Assembly: GCA_910588615.1 (NCBI GenBank)
Contig: CAJUOI010000004.1
Location: 4,960-68,959, forward strand
Source of the DNA: an uncultured Christensenellaceae bacterium
Lineage (GTDB): Bacteria > Bacillota > Clostridia > Christensenellales > Borkfalkiaceae
Direction of reading: 5' to 3'
DNA length: 64,000 nucleotides
In this document: piece by piece, positions 1 through 8,017 of the stretch
How the letters are laid out: each line of letters opens with the position of its first letter
Numbering within the stretch: position 1 is the first letter of the stretch
The notes under the pieces: generated by a model
What the model saw: the letters and a program-made list of their open reading frames with translations, nothing else
Databases searched by the model: none
Told to the model about the DNA's origin: nothing
Position numbers and translations under genes: made by a program

Positions 1-2049
1 CTCATTGCAACGTTGGTAGTCAGCATGCTTATTTCCGCAAGCCGTCAGCACGCCAAGGAACAGGCATTGCGGATCAAATCGCGCGAAGGACTGCTTGACC
101 TGCTCACGCAAAACACGAACACGATGTTCCTTGTATTCTCTCCCGACGACTATAAAGCCGAATACGTCAGTGCGAACGTGGAAAACGTATTGGGGCTCGA
201 TCTCGACGAGGTGCGCAACGACATCCGCACAACGTTGGATACGATTTTAAGCGAGCACGTCTCCATTACGCAGGACACTCTGCGCAATCTTCCCATGAAC
301 ACGACGATGGAAGCGGATCTGCCGGTCAAGAACATGAAGGACAACGAAAAACAGTACTGGTTCCACTGCTCCCTGTTCCACTCCATATCCGAGTCCACGG
401 ACAAATGCATCCTCATGTTCTCCGATCGTACGGAAGACAGACGGCTGCGCGCCAACCTCGAAGAGGCGCTTGAAATCGCAAAAAACGCGAACAAAGCAAA
501 GAGCAACTTCCTCTCGAATATGTCGCACGATATCCGCACCCCCATGAACGCGATCATCGGATACACTACCCTGCTCGCCAAAGATGCGAACAACCCCGAC
601 CGCGTACGCGATTACACGCATAAAATCACAAGTTCCGGGCAGCACCTTTTAAGCCTCATCAACGACATCCTCGACATGAGCAAAATCGAAAGCGGAAAGA
701 CTTCGCTGAATATCGAAGAATTCAGTATGCCCGAATTTATCGAAGAGCTTTACTCGATGATCATTGCTCAAACGAACGCCAAGAAGCAGACGTTCGACGC
801 TCATACCAAGGGTAATATTCCCGAGCACGTCGTAGGCGACAAGTTGCGTTTGAATCAGATCATGCTGAACATCCTTTCCAACGCGGTAAAATATACGCAA
901 ACGGGCGGTTCCATTTCCCTGCGCGTGGAAACGATGAAACAAAACGTTCACAACCACGCCCACCTGCGCTTTATCGTAGAGGATAACGGCATCGGCATGA
1001 GCGAGGAATTCGTCAGAACGATTTTCGAGCCGTTCAGCCGCGAAGCCACAAAGGAAACCAAGGGCATTCAGGGTACGGGGCTCGGCATGGCAATCACCAA
1101 GAACATCGTCGATTTGATGGGCGGCGTTATCAGCGTGCAGAGCGAACTCGGCAAAGGCACCACGTTCACGGTAGAACTTGAAATGCAAATTGCACAAAAG
1201 CTCCCCGAGGACCATGATTTCTGGAAGCACCACAACGTAACGCGCGTGCTCGTCATCGACGACGAAGAGGACGTCTGTATGGACATCAAGGAGCTGATGG
1301 CGGATACGGGCGTGGAGATTTCGTACGAGCTCAGCGGCGAAGCCGCAATCGAAACCGTAGACAAAGCGGTAAAGGCGAACGAAAACTTCAACATCATCCT
1401 GCTGGATTGGAAAATGCCGGGGATGGACGGTGTGGAAACGGCAAGGCAGATCCGCAAGAAATTCGGACGCGATTTGCCTATTATGGTTTTGACTTCATAC
1501 AGCTTTGAGGACATCGAAGAGGAAGCGAAGGACGCGGGCATCGACCTGTTCCTCTCCAAACCCTTCTTCGTATCCAACTTCCGCCGTGCAGTCATGCAAA
1601 TCAGCAACGACGGCGCAGCCGCGGAAATCGAGCCGCAAAAGCAGGGAATCTCGATCGACGGCTTAAAAATTCTTGCCGCCGAGGACAATGAAATCAACGC
1701 GGAAATTTTGGTGGAACTCCTCGAAATCGAGGGCGTCGAATGCGAAGTCGTTTCCAACGGACAGGAAGCGCTCGAAAAGTTTACGGCGTCCGCGCCCGAC
1801 CGCTACGATATGATATTCATGGACGTGCAAATGCCCGTGATGAACGGTTACGAAGCCACGCGCGCCATCCGCGCAAGCAAGCACGTAAACGCCAAGAACA
1901 TTCCCATTATCGCAATGACGGCGAACGCCTTCGACGACGACGTGAAAGCCGCCCTCGATTCGGGGATGAACGCTCATCTTGCAAAGCCGATCGACATGGA
2001 TAAGCTGAAAAGCGTCGTTGTCAAAATTCGCGAAGAGCAAAACAAATAA
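1..2049 (+). CDS. Hybrid sensor histidine kinase, 5' end outside window
   Basis: The reading frame is open from base 1, so the start and most of the membrane sensor part lie outside the window; the first visible residues look like the end of a membrane helix. Counting from the ATG at 13, a PAS-like region (about 30-145) is followed by HisKA with the phospho-acceptor H172 in NMSHDIRTPMN, an HATPase domain (about 275-390; DNGIGM, GTGLGMAI), and two receiver domains (about 412-530 with LLDWKMPGMDG, and 550-670 with MDVQMPVMNGYEAT). The double receiver and absence of an HPt domain suggest a phosphorelay with a separate partner. No partner regulator is in view, so the stimulus is unknown. A terminator follows at once. 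Confidence 0.9.
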   Translation, partial: LIATLVVSMLISASRQHAKEQALRIKSREGLLDLLTQNTNTMFLVFSPDDYKAEYVSANVENVLGLDLDEVRNDIRTTLDTILSEHVSITQDTLRNLPMNTTMEADLPVKNMKDNEKQYWFHCSLFHSISESTDKCILMFSDRTEDRRLRANLEEALEIAKNANKAKSNFLSNMSHDIRTPMNAIIGYTTLLAKDANNPDRVRDYTHKITSSGQHLLSLINDILDMSKIESGKTSLNIEEFSMPEFIEELYSMIIAQTNAKKQTFDAHTKGNIPEHVVGDKLRLNQIMLNILSNAVKYTQTGGSISLRVETMKQNVHNHAHLRFIVEDNGIGMSEEFVRTIFEPFSREATKETKGIQGTGLGMAITKNIVDLMGGVISVQSELGKGTTFTVELEMQIAQKLPEDHDFWKHHNVTRVLVIDDEEDVCMDIKELMADTGVEISYELSGEAAIETVDKAVKANENFNIILLDWKMPGMDGVETARQIRKKFGRDLPIMVLTSYSFEDIEEEAKDAGIDLFLSKPFFVSNFRRAVMQISNDGAAAEIEPQKQGISIDGLKILAAEDNEINAEILVELLEIEGVECEVVSNGQEALEKFTASAPDRYDMIFMDVQMPVMNGYEATRAIRASKHVNAKNIPIIAMTANAFDDDVKAALDSGMNAHLAKPIDMDKLKSVVVKIREEQNK

Positions 2050-2106
2050 GAAGATACCCCCCCACCGCAAAGGTTGTCCGCCATAGAGATTTTCAAAGGC
2101 AAACAA

Positions 2107-2158
2107 ATAGCACACTATCTTCGTTTTCGAAGTATCGTGTGCTATACTTTTTTCTTTT
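2107..2158 (+). terminator. Intrinsic terminator after the histidine kinase
   Basis: A nearly perfect hairpin with arms around ATAGCACAC and GTGTGCTAT and an inner CTTCG/CGAAG stem is followed by a T-rich tract, 57 bp after the kinase stop codon. Confidence 0.85.
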
Positions 2159-2251
2159 CCGCATTTGCAATGCTAAATTGAAATTGATTACCGCCTTTGG
2201 GTCGTGCGACATAAACTATACACCTTCACACGATAAATTCTTCCTCCATAT

Positions 2252-2740
2252 TTATTGCTTACATCTTTTGGATAGATATAAACAATTCATTTTATATCCC
2301 GATTTCTTATATAGTTCGAATGCGCCGGTGTTCGGTGCAAACACTTCAAGCTGCGTATAATCGCAATCGTTTTTTGCAAAATATTTCTCGGCGCGTTGCA
2401 GTAGGGCGCTACCGATTCCCTTCCCGCGCTTTGTTTGCGTTACCACCAAATCGCTGATAAATCCGATTTTCGGGCAAGACGTGGTGATGTCATCCTCACC
2501 GCCGCCTTGAAATATTTTGCATACGATACAACCGACCGCCGCGTTATTCTCTTCTGCCAAAAAGATTCTGCCGCTATGCTTTTTCAGCTCTTCCAAAACA
2601 TAACGGAAATAGTCCTCTCGGTAATTATCCTTTAATACGATCACGCCGCGCTTATCCAAGCCCGCTAAATAACTTTGCAATTCCACAAATAAGTCTTTAA
2701 CGGCTTCGGCATATTCGTCGCTGTACTCTACGATATTCAA
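2252..2740 (-). CDS. GNAT family N-acetyltransferase
   Basis: This 162-residue protein has the GNAT fold signature: the acetyl-CoA pyrophosphate-binding motif RGKGIGSAL after a hydrophobic beta strand (ISDLVVT), and a C-terminal segment with GAFELYKKSGY typical of the family. The substrate cannot be predicted. The annotated start is TTG preceded by an AGG-rich ribosome site. It is a single gene with its own promoter at 2808-2836, convergent with the kinase. Confidence 0.85.
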   Translation of the reverse strand: MNIVEYSDEYAEAVKDLFVELQSYLAGLDKRGVIVLKDNYREDYFRYVLEELKKHSGRIFLAEENNAAVGCIVCKIFQGGGEDDITTSCPKIGFISDLVVTQTKRGKGIGSALLQRAEKYFAKNDCDYTQLEVFAPNTGAFELYKKSGYKMNCLYLSKRCKQ

Positions 2741-2807
2741 TTTCGTCCTACCTCTCTGTTGTATTTCCTTTTACGTCAGAACGCTGAATTACTGTTTATC
2801 GCAAAAC

Positions 2808-2836
2808 ATTATAACACGATTGTAATAAAAGCGCAA
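2808..2836 (-). promoter_or_regulatory. Sigma-A promoter of the GNAT gene
   Basis: On the minus strand TTGCGC, 17 bp, TATAAT. The -35 box lies inside the right arm of the hairpin that terminates clpB transcription. Confidence 0.6.
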
Positions 2837-2863
2837 GGATAAATTATTTATCCTTGCGCTTTT
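2827..2863. terminator. Terminator downstream of clpB (bidirectional)
   Basis: A perfect inverted repeat (arms AAAAGCGCAAGGATAAA and its complement, 3-nt loop), T-rich on both strands, lies 50 bp past the clpB stop. Confidence 0.8.
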
Positions 2864-2913
2864 ATCCTTATGAAATACGCCGAAAGGCGCGCGGCGGGAG
2901 GATATTTTTTTTA

Positions 2914-5490
2914 TCAATCCCGTTTTAAAAACAGTCCCTCTTCGTTGCAGTCCACCGTCAGCACCGTGCCCGCTTTGGGATTCTCGCTCACGATATAGCG
3001 TGCTACGGGCGTTTCGACGTGCGACTGGATAAACCGCTTTAACGGGCGGGCACCGAACGCACCGTCGTAGCCGTTATCTGAGATATACTCCTTGGCGCGG
3101 TTCGTAACCTCCAATTTCAGGTTCTCCGCCGACAGCCGTTTTTTCAGCCGTTCGAGCAAAATATCCACGATCAGGTCGATTTCATCCCGCCGCAACGGCT
3201 TGAACAGCACGATTTCATCCAAGCGGTTCAAAAACTCGGGGCGGAAGCTGCGTTTCAGCAAATCCTGCACCGCCGACTTTGTCCTCTCCGAAATATCGCC
3301 GTCCTCGATCCCGTCCATAATCAGCTCCGAGCCGAGATTGCTCGTCAAAATGATGATCGTATTTTTGAAATCGACGGTACGCCCCTGCGAATCGGTAATT
3401 CGTCCGTCGTCGAGCACCTGCAAAAGAATGTTGAAAACGTCGGGATGCGCTTTTTCGATCTCATCGAACAGGAGAATAGAATAGGGCTTTCTGCGCACGG
3501 CTTCGGTGAGCGTGCCACCCTCCTCGTAACCCACGTATCCCGGAGGCGCCCCGACGAGGCGGGAGACCGAGTGCTTCTCCATGTACTCCGACATATCGAT
3601 GCGCACGACGTTCTTTTCGTCGTCGAATAAATTTTCCGCCAGCGATTTGGCAAGCTCGGTTTTGCCGACGCCCGTCGGTCCCAGAAACAGGAACGAGCCG
3701 ATCGGACGGTTGGGGTCGGAAATCCCCGCACGGGCGCGGAGGATCGCCTCCGAAACCTTTCTTACTGCCTCGTCCTGCCCCACGACACGCTTATGCAAGT
3801 CGTCGCCGAGGCGCAAGAGCTTCGCGCGCTCCCCCTCCTTCAAGCGTTCCACGGGGATTCCCGTCCAGCGCGCCACGATGCGATTGATCTGTTCCTCGGT
3901 AACCTCGTCCTGCAACAGCGTTTTTGCCTTGCTGTTCTGCGTTTTTTCGGCGAGTTTCTTTTCAAGCGCGGGCAAATCGCCGTACTCGATGCGGCTTGCC
4001 GTGTCGTAATCGTTGTGCGTCTTTGCGGACTCGAGCTCGCCGCGCAACGCGTCTATCTGCTCCTTCAAATCCTTCTCCGCACGGATTTCCGCCTTCTCCT
4101 CCTCCCAGAGGATTTTCATGTCGTCGAACTTTTCCCGCAGCTCCTTGATTTCGCCGCGCACCGCTTCGAGCCGCGCCGACGAAAGATTGTCCTGTTCCTT
4201 GGCAAGCGCGTTCTCTTCCACCTCGAGCTGAACGAGCCTGCGATGCATGGAATCGAGCTCGGTGGGCATGGAGTCGATTTCCGTACGGATCATCGCCGCC
4301 GCCTCGTCAACGAGGTCGATTGCCTTATCGGGTAGAAAGCGGTCGGTGATATAACGGTTGGAGAGCGTTGCCGCCGCGACGAGCGCGTTGTCATGAATGC
4401 GCACGCCGTGGAAAATTTCAAAGCGTTCCTTCAAACCGCGCAGAATGGATACGGTGTCCTCGACGGTGGGCTCGCCCACGAGCACGGGCTGAAACCTCCG
4501 TTCGAGCGCGGCGTCCTTTTCGATATATTTACGATATTCGTTGAGCGTGGTCGCGCCGATGCAATGCAGTTCGCCCCGCGCCAACAGCGGCTTCAACAGG
4601 TTGCCCGCATCCATTGCGCCCTCGCTCTTGCCTGCGCCGACGACGGTATGCAGCTCGTCGATAAAGAGCAAAATTCTTCCCTCCGACTTGGTTACCTCCT
4701 GTAAGACGGCTTTCAACCGCTCCTCGAACTCCCCGCGATACTTCGCGCCCGCAATCAGCGCGCCCATGTCGAGGGAAAACAGCGTCTTGTTCTTCAACCC
4801 TTCGGGCACGTCGCCCTTGACGATCCGTTGGGCAAGCCCTTCGGCGATCGCCGTTTTCCCCACCCCGGGTTCGCCGATAAGCACGGGATTATTCTTCGTC
4901 TTGCGCGACAGAATACGGATGACGTTTCTGATTTCCTCGTCTCTGCCGATCACGGGTTCGAGCTTGTGCTTTTGCGCCCGCTTCGTGAGATCGGTGCCGT
5001 ATTTTTCAAGCGCCTCATAGGTAGCTTCGGGGTTGTCGCTCGTAACGCTTTGATTGCCGCGGACGGCTTTCAAACCCTGCATAAACCTTTCCTTCGTCAA
5101 GCCGAAGCGTGCGAAGATTTTATCCAAACCCCGCTCCCTGCACCCGAAGAGACACAGGAACATATGCTCGACGGAAACATATTCGTCCTTCATGCGATCG
5201 GCAAGCTTCTCCGCCTCGGGCAAAATGCGTTGCAGCGCCGCCGAAGGATAGATATTCGCCGCCGCGCCCGACATACGGGGCAGACGCTCGACCTCCTCCT
5301 TAACGGCGTTTTGCAACCCGTCCGCATCCGTCTGCGCTCGGAGCAACGCCTTGTAAACCGTTCCGTCGCGCTCCAGCAGCGCATATGCAAGATGCAACGC
5401 CGTAATTTCCGCGTTGCCGTACTGCACGGCAAGCGACTGCGCCTCCTGCAAAGCCTTCATTGATTTTTGCGTGTACTTTTCCGTATCCAT
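2914..5490 (-). CDS. clpB: ATP-dependent chaperone ClpB
   Basis: This is an 858-residue Hsp100 disaggregase, which works with DnaK to resolubilise aggregated proteins in the cytoplasm. It has the N-terminal Clp repeat domain, a first AAA module with GEPGVGKT near residue 205, a middle coiled-coil region (about 400-520), and a second AAA module with GPTGVGKTELAK near 600, followed by the D2 small domain. Length matches the family. I chose the ATG at 5490 (MDTEKYTQ), which has GGGAGGAA 7 nt upstream; an upstream in-frame codon has no ribosome site. It is monocistronic, with no obvious CIRCE or CtsR operator in the short leader. Confidence 0.95.
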   Translation of the reverse strand: MDTEKYTQKSMKALQEAQSLAVQYGNAEITALHLAYALLERDGTVYKALLRAQTDADGLQNAVKEEVERLPRMSGAAANIYPSAALQRILPEAEKLADRMKDEYVSVEHMFLCLFGCRERGLDKIFARFGLTKERFMQGLKAVRGNQSVTSDNPEATYEALEKYGTDLTKRAQKHKLEPVIGRDEEIRNVIRILSRKTKNNPVLIGEPGVGKTAIAEGLAQRIVKGDVPEGLKNKTLFSLDMGALIAGAKYRGEFEERLKAVLQEVTKSEGRILLFIDELHTVVGAGKSEGAMDAGNLLKPLLARGELHCIGATTLNEYRKYIEKDAALERRFQPVLVGEPTVEDTVSILRGLKERFEIFHGVRIHDNALVAAATLSNRYITDRFLPDKAIDLVDEAAAMIRTEIDSMPTELDSMHRRLVQLEVEENALAKEQDNLSSARLEAVRGEIKELREKFDDMKILWEEEKAEIRAEKDLKEQIDALRGELESAKTHNDYDTASRIEYGDLPALEKKLAEKTQNSKAKTLLQDEVTEEQINRIVARWTGIPVERLKEGERAKLLRLGDDLHKRVVGQDEAVRKVSEAILRARAGISDPNRPIGSFLFLGPTGVGKTELAKSLAENLFDDEKNVVRIDMSEYMEKHSVSRLVGAPPGYVGYEEGGTLTEAVRRKPYSILLFDEIEKAHPDVFNILLQVLDDGRITDSQGRTVDFKNTIIILTSNLGSELIMDGIEDGDISERTKSAVQDLLKRSFRPEFLNRLDEIVLFKPLRRDEIDLIVDILLERLKKRLSAENLKLEVTNRAKEYISDNGYDGAFGARPLKRFIQSHVETPVARYIVSENPKAGTVLTVDCNEEGLFLKRD

Positions 5491-5521
5491 AAACGTATTC
5501 CTCCCTATGATTTTCAATCAT

Positions 5522-5549
5522 ATTATACCGCGAAAGAGTTTTCGTTAAA
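5522..5549 (-). promoter_or_regulatory. Putative clpB promoter
   Basis: Minus strand TTTAAC, 16 bp, TATAAT, about 30 bp ahead of the clpB start. The -35 match is weak. Confidence 0.45.
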
Positions 5550-5603
5550 CAGGGATATGGCAAAGTTTTTTTATACGGATACCGTTAATTATCGCTACCG
5601 CCA

Positions 5604-6149
5604 TTATGACGTATCCGAGGTAGCGTTTTTCCCTTTACGGATCGTTTTCTTGATTTCTGCCATTTGTTCGATCAATTCTCCCAAAGGGTGATATTCTCCT
5701 CCCCAATATTCGAAAACCCGCATCCCCTCGTCTTCTAAAACCGGTCCCTCTAATTTAAGTTTGATATTGAGATTTGCAAAAGCTCTTTCGTAATCTATCG
5801 GCTCATAATCATCCGGTATTAACAATGAAAAAGCTTTATATGATACGCCAAAGACGATTTTTTGAATTCCTAACGATGCAATTGCCGTTAAGCAGCGCAC
5901 GCAAGGCGCGCAGCTAGAATACAAAACCGCTTCCCGCAATACTTCGTCCGAATACCGATTCGCGCATTGATGCACCAAATTAAATTCCGCATGTCCGAAT
6001 ACCCCTTTTTTGTAATCTGCGGTATTTTCGGCTTCATCCAAAATTTTATCGTTATGAACGATCAGCGCACCGAAAGTATCGTAACCTTTCTTCCCTGCCG
6101 AAATTGCAAGTTCATAACAACGTTTCATATATTGTTCGTCTTTATTCAT
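5604..6149 (-). CDS. Cytidine/deoxycytidylate deaminase-family protein
   Basis: This 181-residue protein carries the zinc deaminase signature: HAE (GVFGHAEFN) and, about 35 residues later, SSCAPCVRC, matching the HAE...PCxxC motif of dCMP, guanine and tRNA-adenosine deaminases. The C-terminal 60 residues have no motif I recognise. The ATG at 6149 was chosen because GGAG lies 7 nt upstream; an earlier in-frame ATG lacks a ribosome site. The substrate is uncertain: guanine/cytosine-type small-molecule deamination is more likely than tRNA editing. It is the last host gene before the integrated element. Confidence 0.8.
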   Translation of the reverse strand: MNKDEQYMKRCYELAISAGKKGYDTFGALIVHNDKILDEAENTADYKKGVFGHAEFNLVHQCANRYSDEVLREAVLYSSCAPCVRCLTAIASLGIQKIVFGVSYKAFSLLIPDDYEPIDYERAFANLNIKLKLEGPVLEDEGMRVFEYWGGEYHPLGELIEQMAEIKKTIRKGKNATSDTS

Positions 6150-6255
6150 TTTTGTCTCCATACCGATCATGATATCACTTTTTCATCGTGAACGCAACCA
6201 AAAAATCCGATACGACGGCTCAGAAACGCCAAAGCAGTTTCACGGAAGAAAATAA

Positions 6256-6300
6256 ACAAAAAACCTAAATCAAACCCTTTTAATTGGTTCAATTTAGGTT
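6256..6300 (-). terminator. Terminator of the original tRNA-Thr locus
   Basis: On the minus strand, a hairpin with arms AACCTAAAT and ATTTAGGTT followed by a T tract lies just outside the left att repeat. It is probably the ancestral terminator of the tRNA-Thr gene, now separated from it by the 22-kb insertion. Confidence 0.6.
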
Positions 6301-6354
6301 GCATTTTGGAGCTTCTGGCCGGACTTGAACCGGCGACCTATTGATTACGAATCA
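6301..6354. repeat. Left attachment repeat (tRNA-Thr 3' fragment)
   Basis: This 54-bp copy is identical to 28368-28421. It spans the CCA end, acceptor and T arms and the anticodon arm through the anticodon, on the minus strand, and diverges right after ATCA. It lacks the 5' half of the tRNA and so is not a functional gene. Confidence 0.95.
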
Positions 6355-6372
6355 GAAAAAATGCAAAGTCAG

Positions 6373-6386
6373 CACAATATATTGTG
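6373..6386. repeat. 14-bp palindrome inside the left end
   Basis: A perfect palindrome (CACAATATATTGTG) lies 19 bp inside the left att repeat, in the 100-bp gene-free strip before the toxin gene. It could be an arm-type site for integrase or excisionase or an operator; the function is inference. Confidence 0.5.
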
Positions 6387-6454
6387 GAAAATATTTAACA
6401 AAATTCAAAATGTAGTGGTTGAAACATCGCCTGACTTTTGCGGACTTGACTTTT

Positions 6455-6775
6455 TTACGGCTTGATCTGCTTCGAAAGATTCCGTCGAGAATAGACGATG
6501 CGAGATACGGTTACAAGCTTACAGTCTTCGGTAACATAGTAAAAAATCGTGAAATTATCGACGAAAACCTTTCTGTATTCTTGTTTCAACGGCTTTACGG
6601 GAACGTAGACGGAATTTGAATATGGAAAACTCGTAATATTCTCTGCCGAATCAATTATTTTTACGATCAACCGTTCAGCGGCGGAAACGTTCTGTAACTC
6701 TTCGCTTATATATTGGGCGATTTCTTTCAAATCGTCCTTCGCCTGCTCGAGGTATAAAAGTTTATATTTTTCCAT
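6455..6775 (-). CDS. RelE/ParE-family toxin
   Basis: This 106-residue protein fits the ParE/RelE superfamily: an N-terminal helical hairpin (LEQAKDDLKEIAQYISEEL), then beta strands with EYRKVFVDNFTIFYYVTED and a C-terminal strand VSRIVYSRRN. ParE members poison gyrase and RelE members cleave mRNA on the ribosome; the sequence does not decide which. Its start overlaps the antitoxin stop by 14 bp, the usual coupled toxin-antitoxin layout. It sits beside the left end of the element and likely helps keep the element in the population. Confidence 0.85.
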   Translation of the reverse strand: MEKYKLLYLEQAKDDLKEIAQYISEELQNVSAAERLIVKIIDSAENITSFPYSNSVYVPVKPLKQEYRKVFVDNFTIFYYVTEDCKLVTVSRIVYSRRNLSKQIKP

Positions 6776-7034
6776 ATAAAACGCTCTTTACCTCTTTCAG
6801 AACCTCTTCCGAAGTATAACGCTTTGCGGTTTCCTCCGCGCGCTCTGCTTCGGCTAATTTTGCATAAATTTCGCTCTCGAGCTGTAAATTTTCGTACGCT
6901 TCCATGCTCAAAACAACCATATCGCCGAAGCCATTCTTCGTAAGGAATACGGGCTTTTTCGTTTCGTGCACAGTCTTCGAAATATCCGCAAAATTGTTAC
7001 GCAAATCAGAAACGGGTCGGATCATGTTTTGCAT
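6762..7034 (-). CDS. Phd/YefM-family antitoxin
   Basis: This 90-residue protein resembles Phd/YefM antitoxins: an N-terminal DNA-binding part (IRPVSDLRNNFADISKTV, then KPVFLTKNGFGDMVVLS) and an acidic C-terminal tail that would wrap the toxin. The start at 7034 is set by GGAGGG 7 nt upstream; an ATG 5 codons earlier places that ribosome site inside the coding sequence. The promoter at 7065-7093 has a palindrome between its boxes, as expected for autorepression by the antitoxin or complex. Confidence 0.85.
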   Translation of the reverse strand: MQNMIRPVSDLRNNFADISKTVHETKKPVFLTKNGFGDMVVLSMEAYENLQLESEIYAKLAEAERAEETAKRYTSEEVLKEVKSVLYGKI

Positions 7035-7064
7035 CGTGATTCCCTCCATGTTTTATTTTAATCA

Positions 7065-7093
7065 ATTTTAGCATAATCATGCTAAAGTGTCAA
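7065..7093 (-). promoter_or_regulatory. Toxin-antitoxin promoter with embedded operator
   Basis: On the minus strand TTGACA, exactly 17 bp, TAAAAT. An inverted repeat (TTTAGCAT, 4 nt, ATGCTAAA; 7067-7086) fills the spacer and overlaps the -10 box, a typical autoregulatory operator. Confidence 0.85.
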
Positions 7094-7220
7094 TAGAAAA
7101 CGCAAAAAAAATTTCGCGGCGTGGGCGGCTCGGTTCGGGCTCCGCCATGCACGTCGCAGGAGATTCGTACGTCATCGAATTTAATATCAACGCTATCGTG
7201 GACTTTTTTGTTTTAAAGTC

Positions 7221-7249
7221 TTGACAACCCCTATTAAATAGGGTATGAT
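7221..7249 (+). promoter_or_regulatory. HTH-gene promoter with embedded operator
   Basis: TTGACA (7221-7226), 17 bp, TATGAT (7244-7249). The perfect palindrome CCCTATTAAATAGGG (7229-7243) fills the spacer, so a bound repressor would block RNA polymerase. Confidence 0.85.
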
Positions 7250-7301
7250 AGAACCACTAACCAGAGAGAAAGCAATCAATAATCTAAGGAGGCAAAATTT
7301 T

Positions 7302-7613
7302 ATGGGAGTTTTTGATGAAATCAAACTCGGATTGGAACAGGCAATCGAATATGAAAAAGGCAATATCAAAGCGAAAAAAACGACTTTAACGATTTTGCCT
7401 TTGGATTCGTTTTCTTCCGAAGAGATTAAGGCAATCAGGAACAACACGGGGCTCACGCAAACCATGTTCGCAAAATACATGGGAGTATCCGTGAAAACGG
7501 TCGAAGCATGGGAAGCCGGGCGCAACCAGCCCGACGGCGCAGCACGACGCCTGCTTTCCATTACAAGGGAAAACCCGTCTTTTCCCGTCAGCTCCGGCAT
7601 TGTAGCAAGATAA
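7302..7613 (+). CDS. HTH (XRE-type) regulator, solitary antitoxin-like
   Basis: This 103-residue protein has a C-terminal helix-turn-helix, TGLTQTMFAKYMGVSVKTVE (about 60-79), in the arrangement seen in HigA/NadS/YiaG-type antitoxin regulators, where the HTH follows a 50-residue N-terminal segment. The ATG at 7302 has AAGGAGG 7 nt upstream; an in-frame ATG at 7245 falls on the -10 box and is not usable. The only gene on this transcript is itself, since a terminator follows at 7660, so there is no toxin partner. The palindrome in its promoter suggests autorepression. Confidence 0.75.
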   Translation: MGVFDEIKLGLEQAIEYEKGNIKAKKTTLTILPLDSFSSEEIKAIRNNTGLTQTMFAKYMGVSVKTVEAWEAGRNQPDGAARRLLSITRENPSFPVSSGIVAR

Positions 7614-7659
7614 CGAATTGCCCCTTCCGATCTATCCGAACGCCCTTTGCTCTATCCGA

Positions 7660-7690
7660 AAGCCGCTCCCGCCGGGGGCGGCTTCTTTTC
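7660..7690 (+). terminator. Terminator of the HTH gene
   Basis: AAGCCGC and GCGGCTT arms with a GC-rich loop, followed by CTTTTCT, 47 bp after the HTH stop. Confidence 0.65.
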
Positions 7691-7800
7691 TGTCCTTCGT
7701 CAAACGGTTGCGCCCGCCCGGGCGCACCGCTCAGCTCGGCGGGATTGCGCCTTCATCACGCAAGCCCGCTTTTTCTATATTTATAAATAAGTATCTTAAT

Positions 7801-7878
7801 ACTATGTTCAAAAGGAAAGTTTCAACCAAAAAACTATGGTCAAAAAGAAAGTTTGAGAATTTACTTTTGACCATAGTT
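7801..7878. repeat. Iteron-like direct and inverted repeats
   Basis: Two direct copies of a motif beginning ACTATGKTCAAAAR and continuing GAAAGTTTSA (7801-7824 and 7833-7856) differ at few positions. The second forms a perfect 14-bp inverted repeat (AACTATGGTCAAAA at 7832-7845) with 7865-7878. The cluster lies in the 404-bp gene-free gap next to the probable replication initiator and could be its binding site or the element's origin (inference). Confidence 0.6.
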
Positions 7879-7883
7879 ACCGC

Positions 7884-7920
7884 AAAAAGAATGCCGCCCG
7901 CGGATTCCCCCGCGGGCGGC
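7884..7920 (-). terminator. Terminator of the minus-strand gene run
   Basis: The perfect 11-bp stem GCCGCCCGCGG/CCGCGGGCGGC (7893-7903, 7910-7920) is followed on the minus strand by ATTCTTTTTG. It would end the minus-strand transcript about 100 bp after the 8018-9118 stop. Confidence 0.75.
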
Positions 7921-8017
7921 TCTTTCGAAAGCTGCTTTTTTCCAAGCCTATAAGCGCGGACGCGCCGCGCTCTTTCTTTTTATATTCGATTCCTCAAAGT
8001 TACCGCACCCCGTCCTT

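Noticed and set aside
6301..6354. A second tRNA gene at the left end
   Set aside because: Only the 3' half is present; the acceptor 5' strand and D arm are missing, so it is the attachment-site duplicate.
7114..7220. A short plus-strand ORF before the HTH promoter
   Set aside because: It would be 25 residues, without a promoter, and it runs into the HTH promoter; no support.
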